64,000 nt of DNA from Craspedostauros australis (taxonomy: Eukaryota > Bacillariophyta > Bacillariophyceae > Mastogloiales > Achnanthaceae), in the NCBI GenBank assembly GCA_026770025.1, contig JAMXDE010000018.1, forward strand, positions 1 to 64,000, given 5' to 3'. The notes under the pieces were generated by a model, which saw nothing but the letters and a program-made list of their open reading frames with translations, ran no database searches and was not told the DNA's origin. Position numbers and translations under genes: made by a program. This document shows, piece by piece, positions 43,152 through 54,752 of this stretch; position 1 is the first letter of the stretch; each line of letters starts with the position of its first letter.

Positions 43152-44523
43152 TGTTGCTTGACGTTGTGTGAGCGGTGGTGGTGGTTGTGCTGCTGTTGCT
43201 GCTGCTGCTTCTGTCGTGCTTGGGTGTGCGGTCTGTTCCTCGAGGGTGGGACGAGGTGTTGAGCCTTGAGCCACAGCAGGAAATGATTTTATGACCCTTT
43301 CTCTTTCCATCCAGGCCAGATCCGTTTTCGTTTGTTGTTGATGGGGGTCATGGCGAATCTGTTGGTGGTCGTGGGGCGTGGAGGTGATGTCTGCTTCCGC
43401 GCCGGAATTGGGTTTCGCTGTGACAGCGTGATGGGCGGATCTTTTGCCCTCGGATGCGAACATCTGTGCATCTGGAGGGTGCGCCGCTGTGTCCCTCGAA
43501 CACAAGTATCTTTGTGACCCAGCTAGGCCAATCAACTCGCTGCCTCGTTTTGGTTGAAGACAGGTTGTTCTGTTGTGTTCCGTGACTCCTTGTCGTGAAA
43601 GATGAACCGCCTGCCCAACCGAACCACGGAGTTGGAGGCGGTTTTTGGTGTCGCTGCGACAAGCAAAGCGCGAGGAGAAAGGTTGGTTGGGCGCGAGAAT
43701 CTAACTATTGGCACCAACCACGACGCGGTGACACTTCTGTGGAACAGGGAAGAATTCGCGGTCCGAATGGTCACGGACCATCACCCACACAATTCCGAGG
43801 ACATTCGGATCACCTCGTCGCCATTCGCTTTACTCTCCCCGCCCCCACCCACCATCAGCTAACTAACAAGCACCTGTTAACTAACACCTGTTAACTAACA
43901 TGCGTTCCAAGAAAGTGTGGTATGTGCGCACGTGTGTATTGGCAAATTACTCTACTTCAGAACTGTTCGCAGGGGTTGCTGGCGCAGACGTGACAGAATA
44001 TCAATGAACAATCGAGGAGCCGCATGCTCTGTTTGTACGAATAAAGAACAGCGTGGATCTCAGTCGGTACTGGAACGACTTTCCAGGACTATCAAACAGC
44101 TTCGCAGAATTGACACTTTCGCGGTTGTTTGTTTCAAACAGTGCGACTGACGCGGTTCTTCGTTCACGTTCTTTCGAAGGTTGTGTAGTTGGGCGATTGA
44201 CATTGTATCGGTACCGCACATGGTATACTATTGTAAAATGATACTATGTGTATGTATATACCATAGAAAAAGGTATATTGATTTTCGCCGATCCAAACGA
44301 TAACAACCGCCACCAATTTCGATGCTCCAAACGTGTGACGCCCGACGGAGAAAGTGCCACATCTTTGATGCCACCAAGGTCGCTCAACTGTTGTGCTCAA
44401 GACACAAAGGCAACCCTGTGCTCGAACCAGAGGATACCAGCTCCTCCAACACGCTTCGCCACCTCGCCTCTGCCTCGCACCAGTCCAAAAGAAAGGACCA
44501 CCGGTTGCGCACGCAGATGAAGC
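43152..44523. other. Divergent intergenic region between ABCG copy 1 and the FCP1-like gene
   Basis: Should hold both promoters. A short tandem of cacctgttaactaa lies at about 43862-43900. No gene seen. Confidence 0.5.
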
Positions 44524-46590
44524 ATGAGCGACTTCAATCGCACAGCGTCTCATCATGACTTGATGCCCGACGCGAGGCAAGGCTCGTCACGCCCCCAATC
44601 ACCATCATCGTCGACATCCCAGCTGCCGCATCCGAATGCAACCGCAACAACTCTGAAGCCCGGACGGTCCTTGCAGCGACAATCGTCTGCGGATGCCACC
44701 AATTGGCCTGCTCCTGCGCACCAAGCCGCATCGAAACGACGGCTGTCCAACGATGGCCGTTCGCGCAAGCTGTGCCGATCGGAGAGCGGAAACAGATTGG
44801 AGGATACCGACAATCAGTTTGAGTCGCACCATGATGCGACCGTGCACTTCTCTGACGCCAAGCCGACATCTGCTGCCACCAATCAGAAGCACGGCAAACT
44901 GAAACGGTCTTCATCCACGAACGGCAGCACGCATGCCAGCGGTGCTAGTACTATCAGCAATGATGAAGGTGGAGAAAACGAGAATGGCGGCGGCAATGGA
45001 CATGGACATGGCAATGGAAAAACAGAGAAGCGGAAGAAGAAGCCAAGACTGTCACGCACACTCAAGCAGCAGCGTAAAAAGCAGAAGCAGGAGGAGGAGG
45101 ACACCATCAATGCACTGAACGGCGATCCCAAGATGAAGGACATCATGCAGCAGAAGATGAACAAGATCAAAGAAGTACACAAGTGGATAACGACCTCCAA
45201 ACACACGCAGGCGGTCTGTGTTCACGCTGGATTGGAGGCCACCAATCGCACTGCTCTCCAATCTGTTTGCGTTCGTACAACCACCGGTGATCTGGAAGAC
45301 TACAACCCATCGACTTTCGCCAATATACGGGTTGTGCAAACAGATAGTAGCAGCAAAAGTAGGAGTAGCAGCGCGGGCAACGACGCACTCAAGACGCACA
45401 GCAAGATCGACGGCAATAGCAATCGAAGGAACAGCGCACCGCCGATACAATCTGCCCCGTCAATCCATATATCTGTCAAGCCCCTCTTGATCCTCGATCT
45501 CAACGGTATTCTCTGTCACAGGAGGAGACAATGCAAAGAGGCCGAAGACCAAAGGATGAACTTTCGACGATGCATCGGGGTCACCGCAACCACCCCGGTA
45601 ATCCCCAGAACAGACCTTGTGCAGTTTCTCGAGTTCCTAGATCAGCATTTCTGCTTAGCCCTCTGGACGTCCGCTATGCCAAACACAAAGATAGCGCTCA
45701 GGAAGATGCTCATCCCAGATGAGATCAGCCATCGGTTCCTCTTTGCATGGTCCCAGGAAAAATGTGAGAAGGTCAAGAAGGCTGGCACCGAATTGGATGG
45801 TGCAAAGTCTGTGGACGAAGGCGCCCCTGTCGCCGCCACAGCCAAAGCCAAGCTGAGTAGACGGGCGCAGTTCAAATTGGAACAGCAAGCTGCCGACGCA
45901 GAGGCAGCCGGAGTCGTGCACCAGAAGATCCTTTCCAAAGTGTGGAAGGAATTCCCGCTGTGGAACGTCAACAACACGCTTCTCATGGATGATTCGCCCG
46001 AGAAATGCACGTACGCCAAGTCCAACTGTCTACACCCACCAGCCATCAACGGGCACCGCAAGGACCCTGCTTTGGTCAACATGAGTGTCGGCAATCCAAA
46101 GCGAAATGATAAGCAGCAGCAACGCTACCAGCGCCCGAGCCAGAGAGCAACTCAAGCCATCAACAAAAAGCAATCTGGTCCCAAGAAATCCTCTCGCCGG
46201 TCATTGTGGATATCAGATTCCATGAATGAGGCAAAGCAGAACCATTTCTTCCAGCTATTGGCAAACTATTGGGACACGCCCAAGTTCCTTCACACGTCGC
46301 TCGAGGTCGCAACTCAGCAGCAGCAGCAGCAAAAGAAGAAAAGATCCAAGGGCACTTCAACGCGAGCGAGAGATGAGCCCATCCGAACGGATTTGATCGA
46401 TCATGGTCTCTACAAGTTCCTACGGCAGCACGGCGTGAATCACATGGGGTATAGAAGCGCAGAGGGTGCTTCTTCTTCCTCGTCTCCTCCTGATGCTGCC
46501 GACCGTGGCAATGTTGATACCAGTGCCAGTGCCAAGCCCGATGCGGGGGCAGGCACCGATGAAGTTGAATTTTCGTTGGGCTGGTGGTGA
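44524..46590 (+). CDS. FCP1/NLI-interacting-factor-like phosphatase domain protein
   Basis: 688 residues in one open frame. The first 300 residues are disordered, Ser/Asn/Gly-rich, with a basic patch (EKRKKKPRLSRTLKQQRKKQ) suggesting a nuclear signal. The catalytic domain starts near residue 319: KPLLILDLNGILCHRRR, the HAD nucleophile motif in a DxN form where FCP1 enzymes have DxDxT. It is followed by LALWTSAMPNTKIAL (motif II region, with Thr/Ser) and NTLLMDDSPEKC (motif III). About 55 residues rich in Ala/Lys separate the last two. Members dephosphorylate the RNA polymerase II tail or other phospho-Ser proteins (family knowledge). The missing second Asp may weaken or change activity. Confidence 0.75.
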   Translation: MSDFNRTASHHDLMPDARQGSSRPQSPSSSTSQLPHPNATATTLKPGRSLQRQSSADATNWPAPAHQAASKRRLSNDGRSRKLCRSESGNRLEDTDNQFESHHDATVHFSDAKPTSAATNQKHGKLKRSSSTNGSTHASGASTISNDEGGENENGGGNGHGHGNGKTEKRKKKPRLSRTLKQQRKKQKQEEEDTINALNGDPKMKDIMQQKMNKIKEVHKWITTSKHTQAVCVHAGLEATNRTALQSVCVRTTTGDLEDYNPSTFANIRVVQTDSSSKSRSSSAGNDALKTHSKIDGNSNRRNSAPPIQSAPSIHISVKPLLILDLNGILCHRRRQCKEAEDQRMNFRRCIGVTATTPVIPRTDLVQFLEFLDQHFCLALWTSAMPNTKIALRKMLIPDEISHRFLFAWSQEKCEKVKKAGTELDGAKSVDEGAPVAATAKAKLSRRAQFKLEQQAADAEAAGVVHQKILSKVWKEFPLWNVNNTLLMDDSPEKCTYAKSNCLHPPAINGHRKDPALVNMSVGNPKRNDKQQQRYQRPSQRATQAINKKQSGPKKSSRRSLWISDSMNEAKQNHFFQLLANYWDTPKFLHTSLEVATQQQQQQKKKRSKGTSTRARDEPIRTDLIDHGLYKFLRQHGVNHMGYRSAEGASSSSSPPDAADRGNVDTSASAKPDAGAGTDEVEFSLGWW

Positions 46591-47296
46591 GTGTATTGTT
46601 CCGCGCACTGACGCCACAATCGTGTCTGCTGCGCAGAACCCATTCTGCTCCACGCCGGTCTGCTCTGCTCGACAATACATCCAAAAAAGAACAAACTCTC
46701 AAAGCAACAATCAGCTCGATAGCCTGTCGGCAGAGCCACATCATGCCTCTGCTGTTGCAACCCGTCTCATTCTACATGCTCCGTTGCAATGACAAAGTCC
46801 GAAGTTAGTTCAAGTTGGACGTCCTGGCGATGTCCGCAGCGTCCGTTATTGTGGCTGTTGGGTCTTCAAATGGTCCATTCAGTTTGACCGCAACCAACAA
46901 ACACGCAGACAGACAATGCTAAACGTATGGACAGACAGACAGACAGACAGACAGACACAATGGATGGCAAGGGAACACGAGAGCACACAGCGAGAAGAGA
47001 GATAACACGGGATGCATGATCAACACTGGATCGTGCTCCACTGCATTAGTACAATTATATTTGTGAGAATAGTATGTTAATGTGAGGCGGTCTTGTGGTA
47101 TGTTCGTACGGTCGAAGCTGGCCTGCCTTCTGACTGGAGAGTGAAATCCATCGCCAGTTGGCCGTTGATGTATAATAGTTCATTGCGAATGCTGCGCTCC
47201 TGCCGTACTCATAAGAGAACGGCGTCACGTGACGGTCATCGACGAAACCATCACGGACGATGGATTGCACCATGTGGTTCTGTAGTTTCTTGCTCT
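46591..47296. other. Convergent intergenic region with a CAGA microsatellite
   Basis: Holds the 3' flanks of the FCP1-like gene and ABCG copy 2. An (ACAG)n run occupies about 46929-46958. No gene seen. Confidence 0.55.
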
Positions 47297-50200
47297 CTAT
47301 AGGAACTTTGTGGCCTTGCGCTTCAAGATCACGAGTGCGATGAGACGGAAGACGAGGAAGATTGAGGCGAGGACGATCCAATTCCACCAGGTCTCGTCTT
47401 CTTCGGCGTCAAGGCTTTCCAAAAGCTCCGCGCAGTTAATCTCCGCGCTCTCTCCGCCCCTGCATCCATCAGTGAATTCTTCCACGAGGGAGATGCGGAT
47501 AGCGTATGTCAAGCTGCAGAGGTAGCGTGCCCAACGCAGCCAGCTTGGGATGAGGCTGGGGCGCACGAAGAACCCAGCGAAGAGCATCTGGGGGATGAAG
47601 AGTATTGGAAGCATCTCCTGGGCCAGCTTGGGCTCCTCGACGCTGCATCCCAACATGACAGCCATGGCAGTGGATGCCATGGCGAGCATGTACACGAGGC
47701 CGAAGAGGGCGAAGAATCGGGCCTGCAAACCGATCATGAAATACGTCACCAGAACTTGGATCAGCACCTGGAGACCCGTGGTGATTGTCTCCATCGTCAA
47801 ACGGGATGCGAAGTACGCAACGACAGAGTAATGATTGGTCGAATACTCGCGCTGTTGTGTTGTGAGGAGGGATGGTTACGAAGTGGCATCGGTGAGTACG
47901 GCCCAGTGTTGTAGGGATGGTTGGGCTCACAGAGGGCATGGACGGCATGGACGGCAGGTTCGAAGGTTCGATGAACAAGCTGCGGTTCTGTCCGAGTACA
48001 AAGCAATGGATCAGCCCGAATCGTCAAGCCATCGTTCACTTACCAAGAAGACTGGGCGCTCCTCGGGGAATGCCAAGAGGGCTTGTTGAGCAGTGCCGAA
48101 CATGCTCATCAGAAGGACCATGACGAGCGCACCGAAGTGGCTGTTCAAGTTCTGTAGGAATCACGAGCCAAGGGTTTCAGTAAAAACATGCCCAAAACGA
48201 AAAAGATAAGTCGCAAAGTGAACGGTGAGTGTCAGTAAGGAAATCCACATCGCGCTCATGGCGGCACTGATGCTGCGGTGGGCCCCATTCCACGTCGGCC
48301 AAGGGTCCTTGGCCAGTACCCATCTCTGATATGACGCGTGGACCTCCAATCGAAGTGGCTGTCCTGAAGCATCAGAATCGTCTCCACACACTTACATCGC
48401 CACTGGAGGAATCGGATTCGCCGACGTCCAAGAAGATGGTTCCAACGAGAACACTCAAAAAGATTGCCATTCCGTATCGTGCGATCAACGATCCGACGTC
48501 GCGCTTGAGGTTTTTGAGCTCGCGGCCGAAAAGCATAGATAGCTGCGTTCCCATGCCTGGTGGGGACGAATCGAAGCCCGGAGCTGCATGATGCTCGGTG
48601 AGGGTGATGCCCAACGCATCCTTGCCTTCCTCTCGGCCAGTGAATGCATCGGGCAGGCTTCGTTCGTCCTTTGGGAAGAAGTTGGCCTTGTCCAGCTCGT
48701 CAATATCAACGCTCTGCGCGACGTTCATGATATGATCGGATGGATTGTACAACGGTGGAACTGGCTGCCCACGCTCCTCAAAATAGGCCGGAATGTCTTC
48801 GATGAGGCCTTGGTACATCACACGTCCTCGGTTCAACAGGATGAGACGGTCGAATGAGTTGAAGATCTCGCTGGAAGGCTGGTGGATGGTGAAGAGGACG
48901 GACGATCCGGCATTGGCGACCTTCTTGAGGACTTGGCAAAGCTGGACGGCGGAGAAACTGTCGAGACCAGACGTTGGCTCATCGAGGCACACGATGGCTG
49001 GTCTGACGACGAGCTCCACGCCGACTGTTGTTGGCGGTGGTGATGGTGATGGTGCGGTGGGAGTGTAGTATTGGTGATGAGGATATGATATTTGGACAGG
49101 GAAGAATGAGAAACAGAGCATCGATGAAGAACCGCACGGCAGCAAAAAGCACGCCGAAGCAAATCTGGGAGCAATCATCATTTCTCGTTTTCTTGCCAAC
49201 GGCGGTGTTGTTTGTTGACCTGTAGGGATCATTCGCCGCCATTCCAGCACTGAACTTACCAGATGTTCTCTTGCGCTCGCCGCCGGAGATACCCTTGATC
49301 AGTGCTCCACCCACGATGGTGTCAGCACAACGGCTCAAGCCTGCATCATGATAATAGAATCGCAGAGTGTTGTGTGTGAGCATTGTCAAGTTGTGAAGAT
49401 ATCGGAGAGTGTGGTGGATGGCATGGGGAGAGAAGGAGCAGGCGTGCATATGAATGTTAGTACGAATAATATGAATGAATCCATCGATATTTTCATGGTG
49501 GGAGAGGCAATTGTAGCAAGAGACAGCACGACAAAGCAAGACCTTACCGAGTTCCTCGAGCATTCGGTTCACGAGCTGTTCAAGGGTCGTCTCCGGTGTG
49601 AACTTTGGCAAGCGAAGCTTGGCGGAGAAGTAGATCGCTTCACGTGGTGTGGACGTGACCTGGAGCGAATCATCCTGCGCCACGAAGGCGATTTGCTTGC
49701 GGATGTCGATGTTGGTTGGATCGACGTTGTAGTTGTTGAAACGGATGTCGTAGTCGATGTCAAGGCGGCCCCCGGACGATGCGCGTCCAGCCAGGATGTT
49801 AAGGAGGGATGTCTTCCCCGCTCCTGTAAAGCAAATGCAAGTAAAGTATGAGTATGAGTATGATTATCATATAGATATGGATCGAGAGCAATGTAGTTGT
49901 GTGTTAGTGTTTGAGTGCAGTTGACAAACAAGTGATTGCGCATTTTTGCATGGAGTGCACAGTGTTGTAGGCGACAATACTGCCGAGCAACGACCACTGA
50001 ACAACCAAGGCTGCAGACCTACGAGTACATACCTGATGGTCCCATGATCGCGGTCGTTTGCTTCTGCGGGACTTCGCCCCACACAGACTGAAGGAGCTTT
50101 CGTTCTGGGCTGTCGCCCTTCGCCTTCTGCGAGTTGGAATGAAGATAGAGTAGAATAGATTTGAATAGAACGAAATCGAGTGTAACATGACGGGCGAAAG

Positions 50201-50548
50201 TGTTGTCAGCATTTGTATGGTGGAAGAATACTCGCAGATGAAGAAAAGTTGCCTGTGCATGATGATGGCAGGCATCGCAAGTTGGTCGTTGCATGCTGAT
50301 CACGGATTGCATTAATGCAGCTGCGATACGAAATGGCACCAAGAATAATATAGTATAATTGATCACGTAGAGTATTCTCCAATCCTTGCAGAGCAGAGCA
50401 TTGGATACGATTGCTAGTAAATGAAACTCACCAACACCATGTTGATGTCCCTCCAGAGCAGGGTCTTTCCCTCGCGAGGAGCGAATGGATCGCTGGCTGC
50501 CATCACGGTGGCATCGCGGTCGGAGTCGGTGGTGTCAAGGCTGTTCAT
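47297..50548 (-). CDS. ABCG-type half-transporter, copy 2 (seven exons)
   Basis: Exons on the minus strand: 50548-50432, 50126-50033, 49823-49548, 49340-49260, 49024-48396, 48151-48044, 47851-47297. Together they give 1860 nt and 619 residues. Exons 2-7 are 94, 276, 81, 629, 108 and 555 nt, exactly as in the copy at 39460-43151. Walker A is GPSGAGKTSLLN, the signature ISGGERKRTS, Walker B AIVCLDEPTSGLD. The membrane part again ends with a soluble loop (DGCRGGESAEINCAELLESL) and a final helix (WNWIVLASIFLVFRLIALVI). Exon 1 is 39 codons, without the acidic extension of copy 1. Introns 3-5 resemble those of copy 1 closely; introns 1-2 do not. Confidence 0.9.
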
Positions 50549-51931
50549 TGTGCGTGTTGGCGTTGGTATTGTTGTTGGTATTGTTGTTGGTATTGGTATT
50601 GGTGCTGGTATTGAGATTGATTCCGGTTTGGTTTTATGTCCACATGAAATGCCGTTCTCTTGATCTCTCGTACTTGACGAGTATTCTGTTGTGGAGGAGA
50701 TGGATGTCGGTTGCCCTCATGGCAAGTTTGGCCCAAAGAATGAAGTGGTTGGCTTGCCCTCGCCTGTTCGGCCAGTATCTCCTTCGAGTATGCGTGTATT
50801 GGTAGTATGGCCTTGTACTCGCACTCCTGGTTCCACTCTTGCTCGCAGGTAGTGGTGAAACAAGATGTAAGTTGTGGACATGTCGGCGATTGATTTGTCA
50901 CGTCTGGTCCAGGAGAAGTCGGCGACGTCGCACGGCGTCTTCATGACACGAGTGGAAATGTTCGCCAGGAACCATCATTGCCATCACATCACGCCAACAC
51001 CATCCCCAACAGTGAAGGTCACGCACGGGATCGGAACAAATAGGTCATCTTGACATCCCTCATGTTTCTGCTTTGCGAACCAGCAAAGATCCTTCCTTTC
51101 TTGTTGTGGTGCTTCCTCCGCCACAGCTCGCTCCATCACTGATCACCACGACTGACTGATTACGGTTCTCTGGTGCGCCTCGTTATCCGGTGTTAAGTTT
51201 CGGAACAAAGGAGGTGAAGGACGGAGTGTGGATAATGCCAATGCATTGGCAACACTGTTGCTGGTTTGTGTGAATGGGGCGAAATGGTTGCGCTTCTTCT
51301 TCTGTGTTGTTCCTGTCGCGTTGGGCCTCCTTGCCGAACACCAAACCACGCGATTTCGACATGTTCTGGGCTTGTTCCATGACCTGTCCATTGTTGTGAA
51401 ACCACAAAGATGACTGCTATTTCTGTTCATTTTTGTAGTCATTGGAGTCGAAAATCGTATTTGCAATTGACAACAAGAGTGTCCCATATTGTTTCACGAG
51501 TTCTGGATCCCGCGATGATCAACGAGCAACTTGTTTGGTAGCCCACAACCACCCAAATGATGGAGACATCAAAACAAGCAAATCAACAGGGCGCCTCTGT
51601 GTGTGTGTCGGTGGCAGAGCATCTCGTACCGATCGTTGCAGATCCCACATACTTTCGTTTTGGAGACAACCAACGTGACATGATCCCCCGACGCACGCAC
51701 ACACGCATCCTGCTCCATCTCATCCTGCTGGATGCCTGACGATGATCGACAGCCGTTCTTGAACATGGTCGAGCTTCCAAGCATGTGCGAAAGCAACTCT
51801 CACGCGACCGGGTCTGGTTGTCTTCTAGAAGGTAAGAAAGCTCCCATCATGCGCATCAATTTGCATCACTCCACTCTGTTCTATTCTGCTCGCATCGGCA
51901 ACAGACAAGCAATCCAGGGAAAAATAGCGCA
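50549..51931. other. Region without a supported gene upstream of ABCG copy 2
   Basis: A GTT-GGTATT-type repeat (ttggtattgttg units) lies at about 50560-50620, just upstream of the ABCG start. The rest holds only short chance frames. Confidence 0.4.
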
Positions 51932-52198
51932 TCATTCGAGGATCGGAGATGCGTGCAGACCATGTCGCCACAGCAATGTGACCGACACCTGCGCGCGTAC
52001 AGTTTCCATCCTCACTCGCAGTGTTTGATGAGCCCAGACACCCTGGTACAGGAACGCTTCATCTCGTCCTGGGATCAACATGGGCGTTTTGCCCATGCTC
52101 AGGCGGGAGACCCAATCCTCGCCGTCCTTAAGGCTGGTTACCATGATGGGCGGTGCTCTCGCTGCTCTGCAGCATACACCTTGCCCGTCGGAACGCAT
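51932..52198 (-). other. Orphan coding-like frame, unknown
   Basis: An 88-codon minus-strand frame containing PIMVTSLKDGEDWVSRLSMG and KTPMLIPGRDEAFLYQGVWA. Composition is protein-like and unlike the low-complexity chance frames around it. A possible donor (GTGAGG) follows VWAHQTLR. I do not recognise the family and see no convincing neighbouring exon. It may be one exon of an unresolved gene or a fragment. Confidence 0.3.
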
Positions 52199-52898
52199 TC
52201 TATGCTTCTTCTATTGGAATCATACGAGTCATAACGGCGATACATCATATCTCACTATTGTGTCATCATCACGTGCCATTTGCTATTTCTTCTATCTGAC
52301 TATGTGATGTGCAGAGCGTAGATGGTTGAGGACAGAAGCAGGTGATCGGGAGCAAGCGCGCGATGTTGCATCCACTCATATCATAGATGAATAGAGTATG
52401 TGGCCGGCCACGCTCCAGTCATGTGCACTGCGAGTACGCCAACCCGCTTTGAGGAGCAGTGCACTTTCGCGTATGGTACGGGTGCAAACTGTATCTGTGC
52501 GTGTGATGTTGTTATGTTCATTCACTGCTCTGCTCTAGTTCGATCACTGTTCCTGTCCGACGCTCCAGTGTACTCGTGATGTGGTGTATATGCTCTGTTC
52601 TACTCTATGATGTTATTTCTACGCGTGTTACCTGTGTGTGTGTGTGTGTGTGTGTGATGTGCGCGACGCTAATATGAAGCGCAGAGTGCATGTCCTGAAT
52701 TGAAATCGATCTAATCAACTTCAATTCGCAATGCAATTGTTGCTTGTCGGGTCCTCTTTGGAGAGTCCGCGCTCCCTTTTCGCTGGTCATTGTTTCTCTA
52801 TCATCGTCATGACCATCCTGCCCCTCATGATTGGGGCATCCCAACACGCTTTGTAATACTGTATTCGTTTGGCAGCGTGCTGCGTCGTGTAGATTGAT
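52199..52898. other. Intergenic region with (TG)n microsatellite
   Basis: A (TG)n run lies at about 52632-52656. No gene seen. Confidence 0.5.
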
Positions 52899-53840
52899 TC
52901 ATCGAATCCAATCCTCAATGTCATGATCTCTTCGCGGCGCCGCAACGTCGTATTGGCTGAGTTGGTTGACGATGGCACCGCGCCGCTGTACTGGCGCAAC
53001 GTCTTCTTCAAACGGCTGCGCAGAAGAATGGGCTTGCTGATGATGATGCTTCTTGGCCACTTCGCGCCACCGCCGGCTGGTCACATATTGCGTGGTGCGG
53101 GGTGGGCTGAGCTGCAACCGCTCCATCTGTTCCTTGCGCCGGCGTGCCTCGTCGCTGCGCTTGTGGTGATTCGGTCGCGGCGACAGCGAACGAGGCGAGT
53201 TGATCAGCGCCATTCTGCGGCTTTGGGGCAGATCGTCGACGTACGCATCTGCCGTGTCCTGCTTGCGCCTGTTCTTCGATTTGTTTCTCTTCTTTCTGGA
53301 CAGACTTCTGGTGTTCTTCTGGCGACGGCGGCTCTTGCTTCGACTGCGGGTCTTGGGTTGCGTCGTGGCGGAATCCTCGAGCAGATCCGGCATGGCCGGC
53401 GGCATGGCCATCACCTTGTTCCTTCTGGAGCGCGGTGACTTGGAGGATGGAATGCATCGTTGCTGCGCGTGGGAGATCTTGTCGTGGCTTCTGGGAGCAA
53501 TGCTGCTGGGCGATGCTTCGCAGGAGTGAGTGCTTGCATCCAACGATCGAGCCTGCGTGGGGAGGTCGAAGGTGGTGTTGAAGGAGCTGTGCATGATGTC
53601 GTCCATCACAGAGTCCACGAGGTTGCTGGTGAAGCTGTTGTACTCTTCCAAGTTCTTGTGCACCAGCACCTTGCCTTCTCTGTTGCTCTCGCTGCTGTTG
53701 TCCTTGCCCTTGTTGGCCTTGTTTCCCTTGCCCTTGTTGTCCTTGCCCTTGCCTTTGCCTTTGTTCCTGTCTGTTCGGCTCTTGATGCCTTTGCGGCTGT
53801 TGCCGTTACTTCTGCTGTTGCTGTTACTGCCTCCCGCCAT
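52899..53840 (-). CDS. Basic low-complexity protein, unknown
   Basis: 313 residues, one open frame, ATG at 53840. The N-terminus is Ser/Asn/Gly- then Lys/Gly/Asn-rich (NKGKGKGKDNKGKGNKANKG). Residues ~155-190 are Arg/Ser/Lys-rich (KTRSRSKSRRRQKNTRSLSR), followed by a segment with SPRSLSPRP and a C-terminal part ending RRDHDIEDWIR. There is no catalytic domain. The SR-like and basic patches would suit a nuclear RNA- or DNA-associated protein, but this is inference from composition. The length and even use of the frame make it a likely gene. Confidence 0.6.
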   Translation of the reverse strand: MAGGSNSNSRSNGNSRKGIKSRTDRNKGKGKGKDNKGKGNKANKGKDNSSESNREGKVLVHKNLEEYNSFTSNLVDSVMDDIMHSSFNTTFDLPTQARSLDASTHSCEASPSSIAPRSHDKISHAQQRCIPSSKSPRSRRNKVMAMPPAMPDLLEDSATTQPKTRSRSKSRRRQKNTRSLSRKKRNKSKNRRKQDTADAYVDDLPQSRRMALINSPRSLSPRPNHHKRSDEARRRKEQMERLQLSPPRTTQYVTSRRWREVAKKHHHQQAHSSAQPFEEDVAPVQRRGAIVNQLSQYDVAAPRRDHDIEDWIR

Positions 53841-54752
53841 CTCACCGATTGCTGTCGCTTCTTTGATTGTCTGGTTGTTCGATTGTCTGCTTTGTGACTT
53901 GTGCTTGTTGTTGCTTTATGACAATCGAGTGTTGGTAGTTCGCAGAGGATGTGGTGCTTGCCCTTGTTGCTCGCAGAGGCGACATGCAACTTTTGGTACG
54001 ATACTCTCTGCGCGTGGGTTGTGTGATCTCCATACAACACGATCAACCAATGAACGGAGAAGGAGTGAAGCCTCGTTCGCAAAGCTGGAGGCATTTTGTG
54101 CCTTCTCTCTTGCACGACCGCAGAGGCGTGTCGTTCCAGGATGTCGTTGCTCTGTGCATTTTTGCATGAGCTGAGAACAGCGACATTTGTTTTGTGCAGA
54201 GACGATGCGTGAGGACATAGCCGGTGAATACAGTGTCCCCAGCGTTAAACACGTTTCAGCTCCATTTTTATACGTGTGAGTCATAGTGATGATTGGGTAT
54301 TGCTAGGGACATCTGCGTGTGCGAATTGTTCATCACATTTCGCAAAATCAAGCACAGAGCAGGAACCAATCCCCCCATTTTCGCGCCTTCCCATTTTGCA
54401 TGCTCAGTTCTGATCATCTCTTTCATGGCGGTTGTGCCTCCATTTGGATTGCGAGATCGAAAAGTGATGTCGCCGAGTATCACGCAATACCAAACTTCAG
54501 TGATTCGTGCTACCAGTTGGTGACTGATTTCAGGGCAATTCATTTATCCTTCCTGCAAACAAGTGCGTGACTGGTATAATAGATCGTGCGATGTAGGCAT
54601 CCAGGCAAACATGACCCGGGCAGGAGCATGATGTCGAAGTGTCGCCGACACCATCACCATCGGCGTTGTCATTGCTGCGTGGGACCAATCATGAACCAGT
54701 GAAGCCCAGTATCAGCTGCTGATGTAGCGCCATCAGCTATCATTATCATCTT
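53841..54752. other. Intergenic region
   Basis: Between the starts and ends of two minus-strand genes. Only chance frames. Confidence 0.45.
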
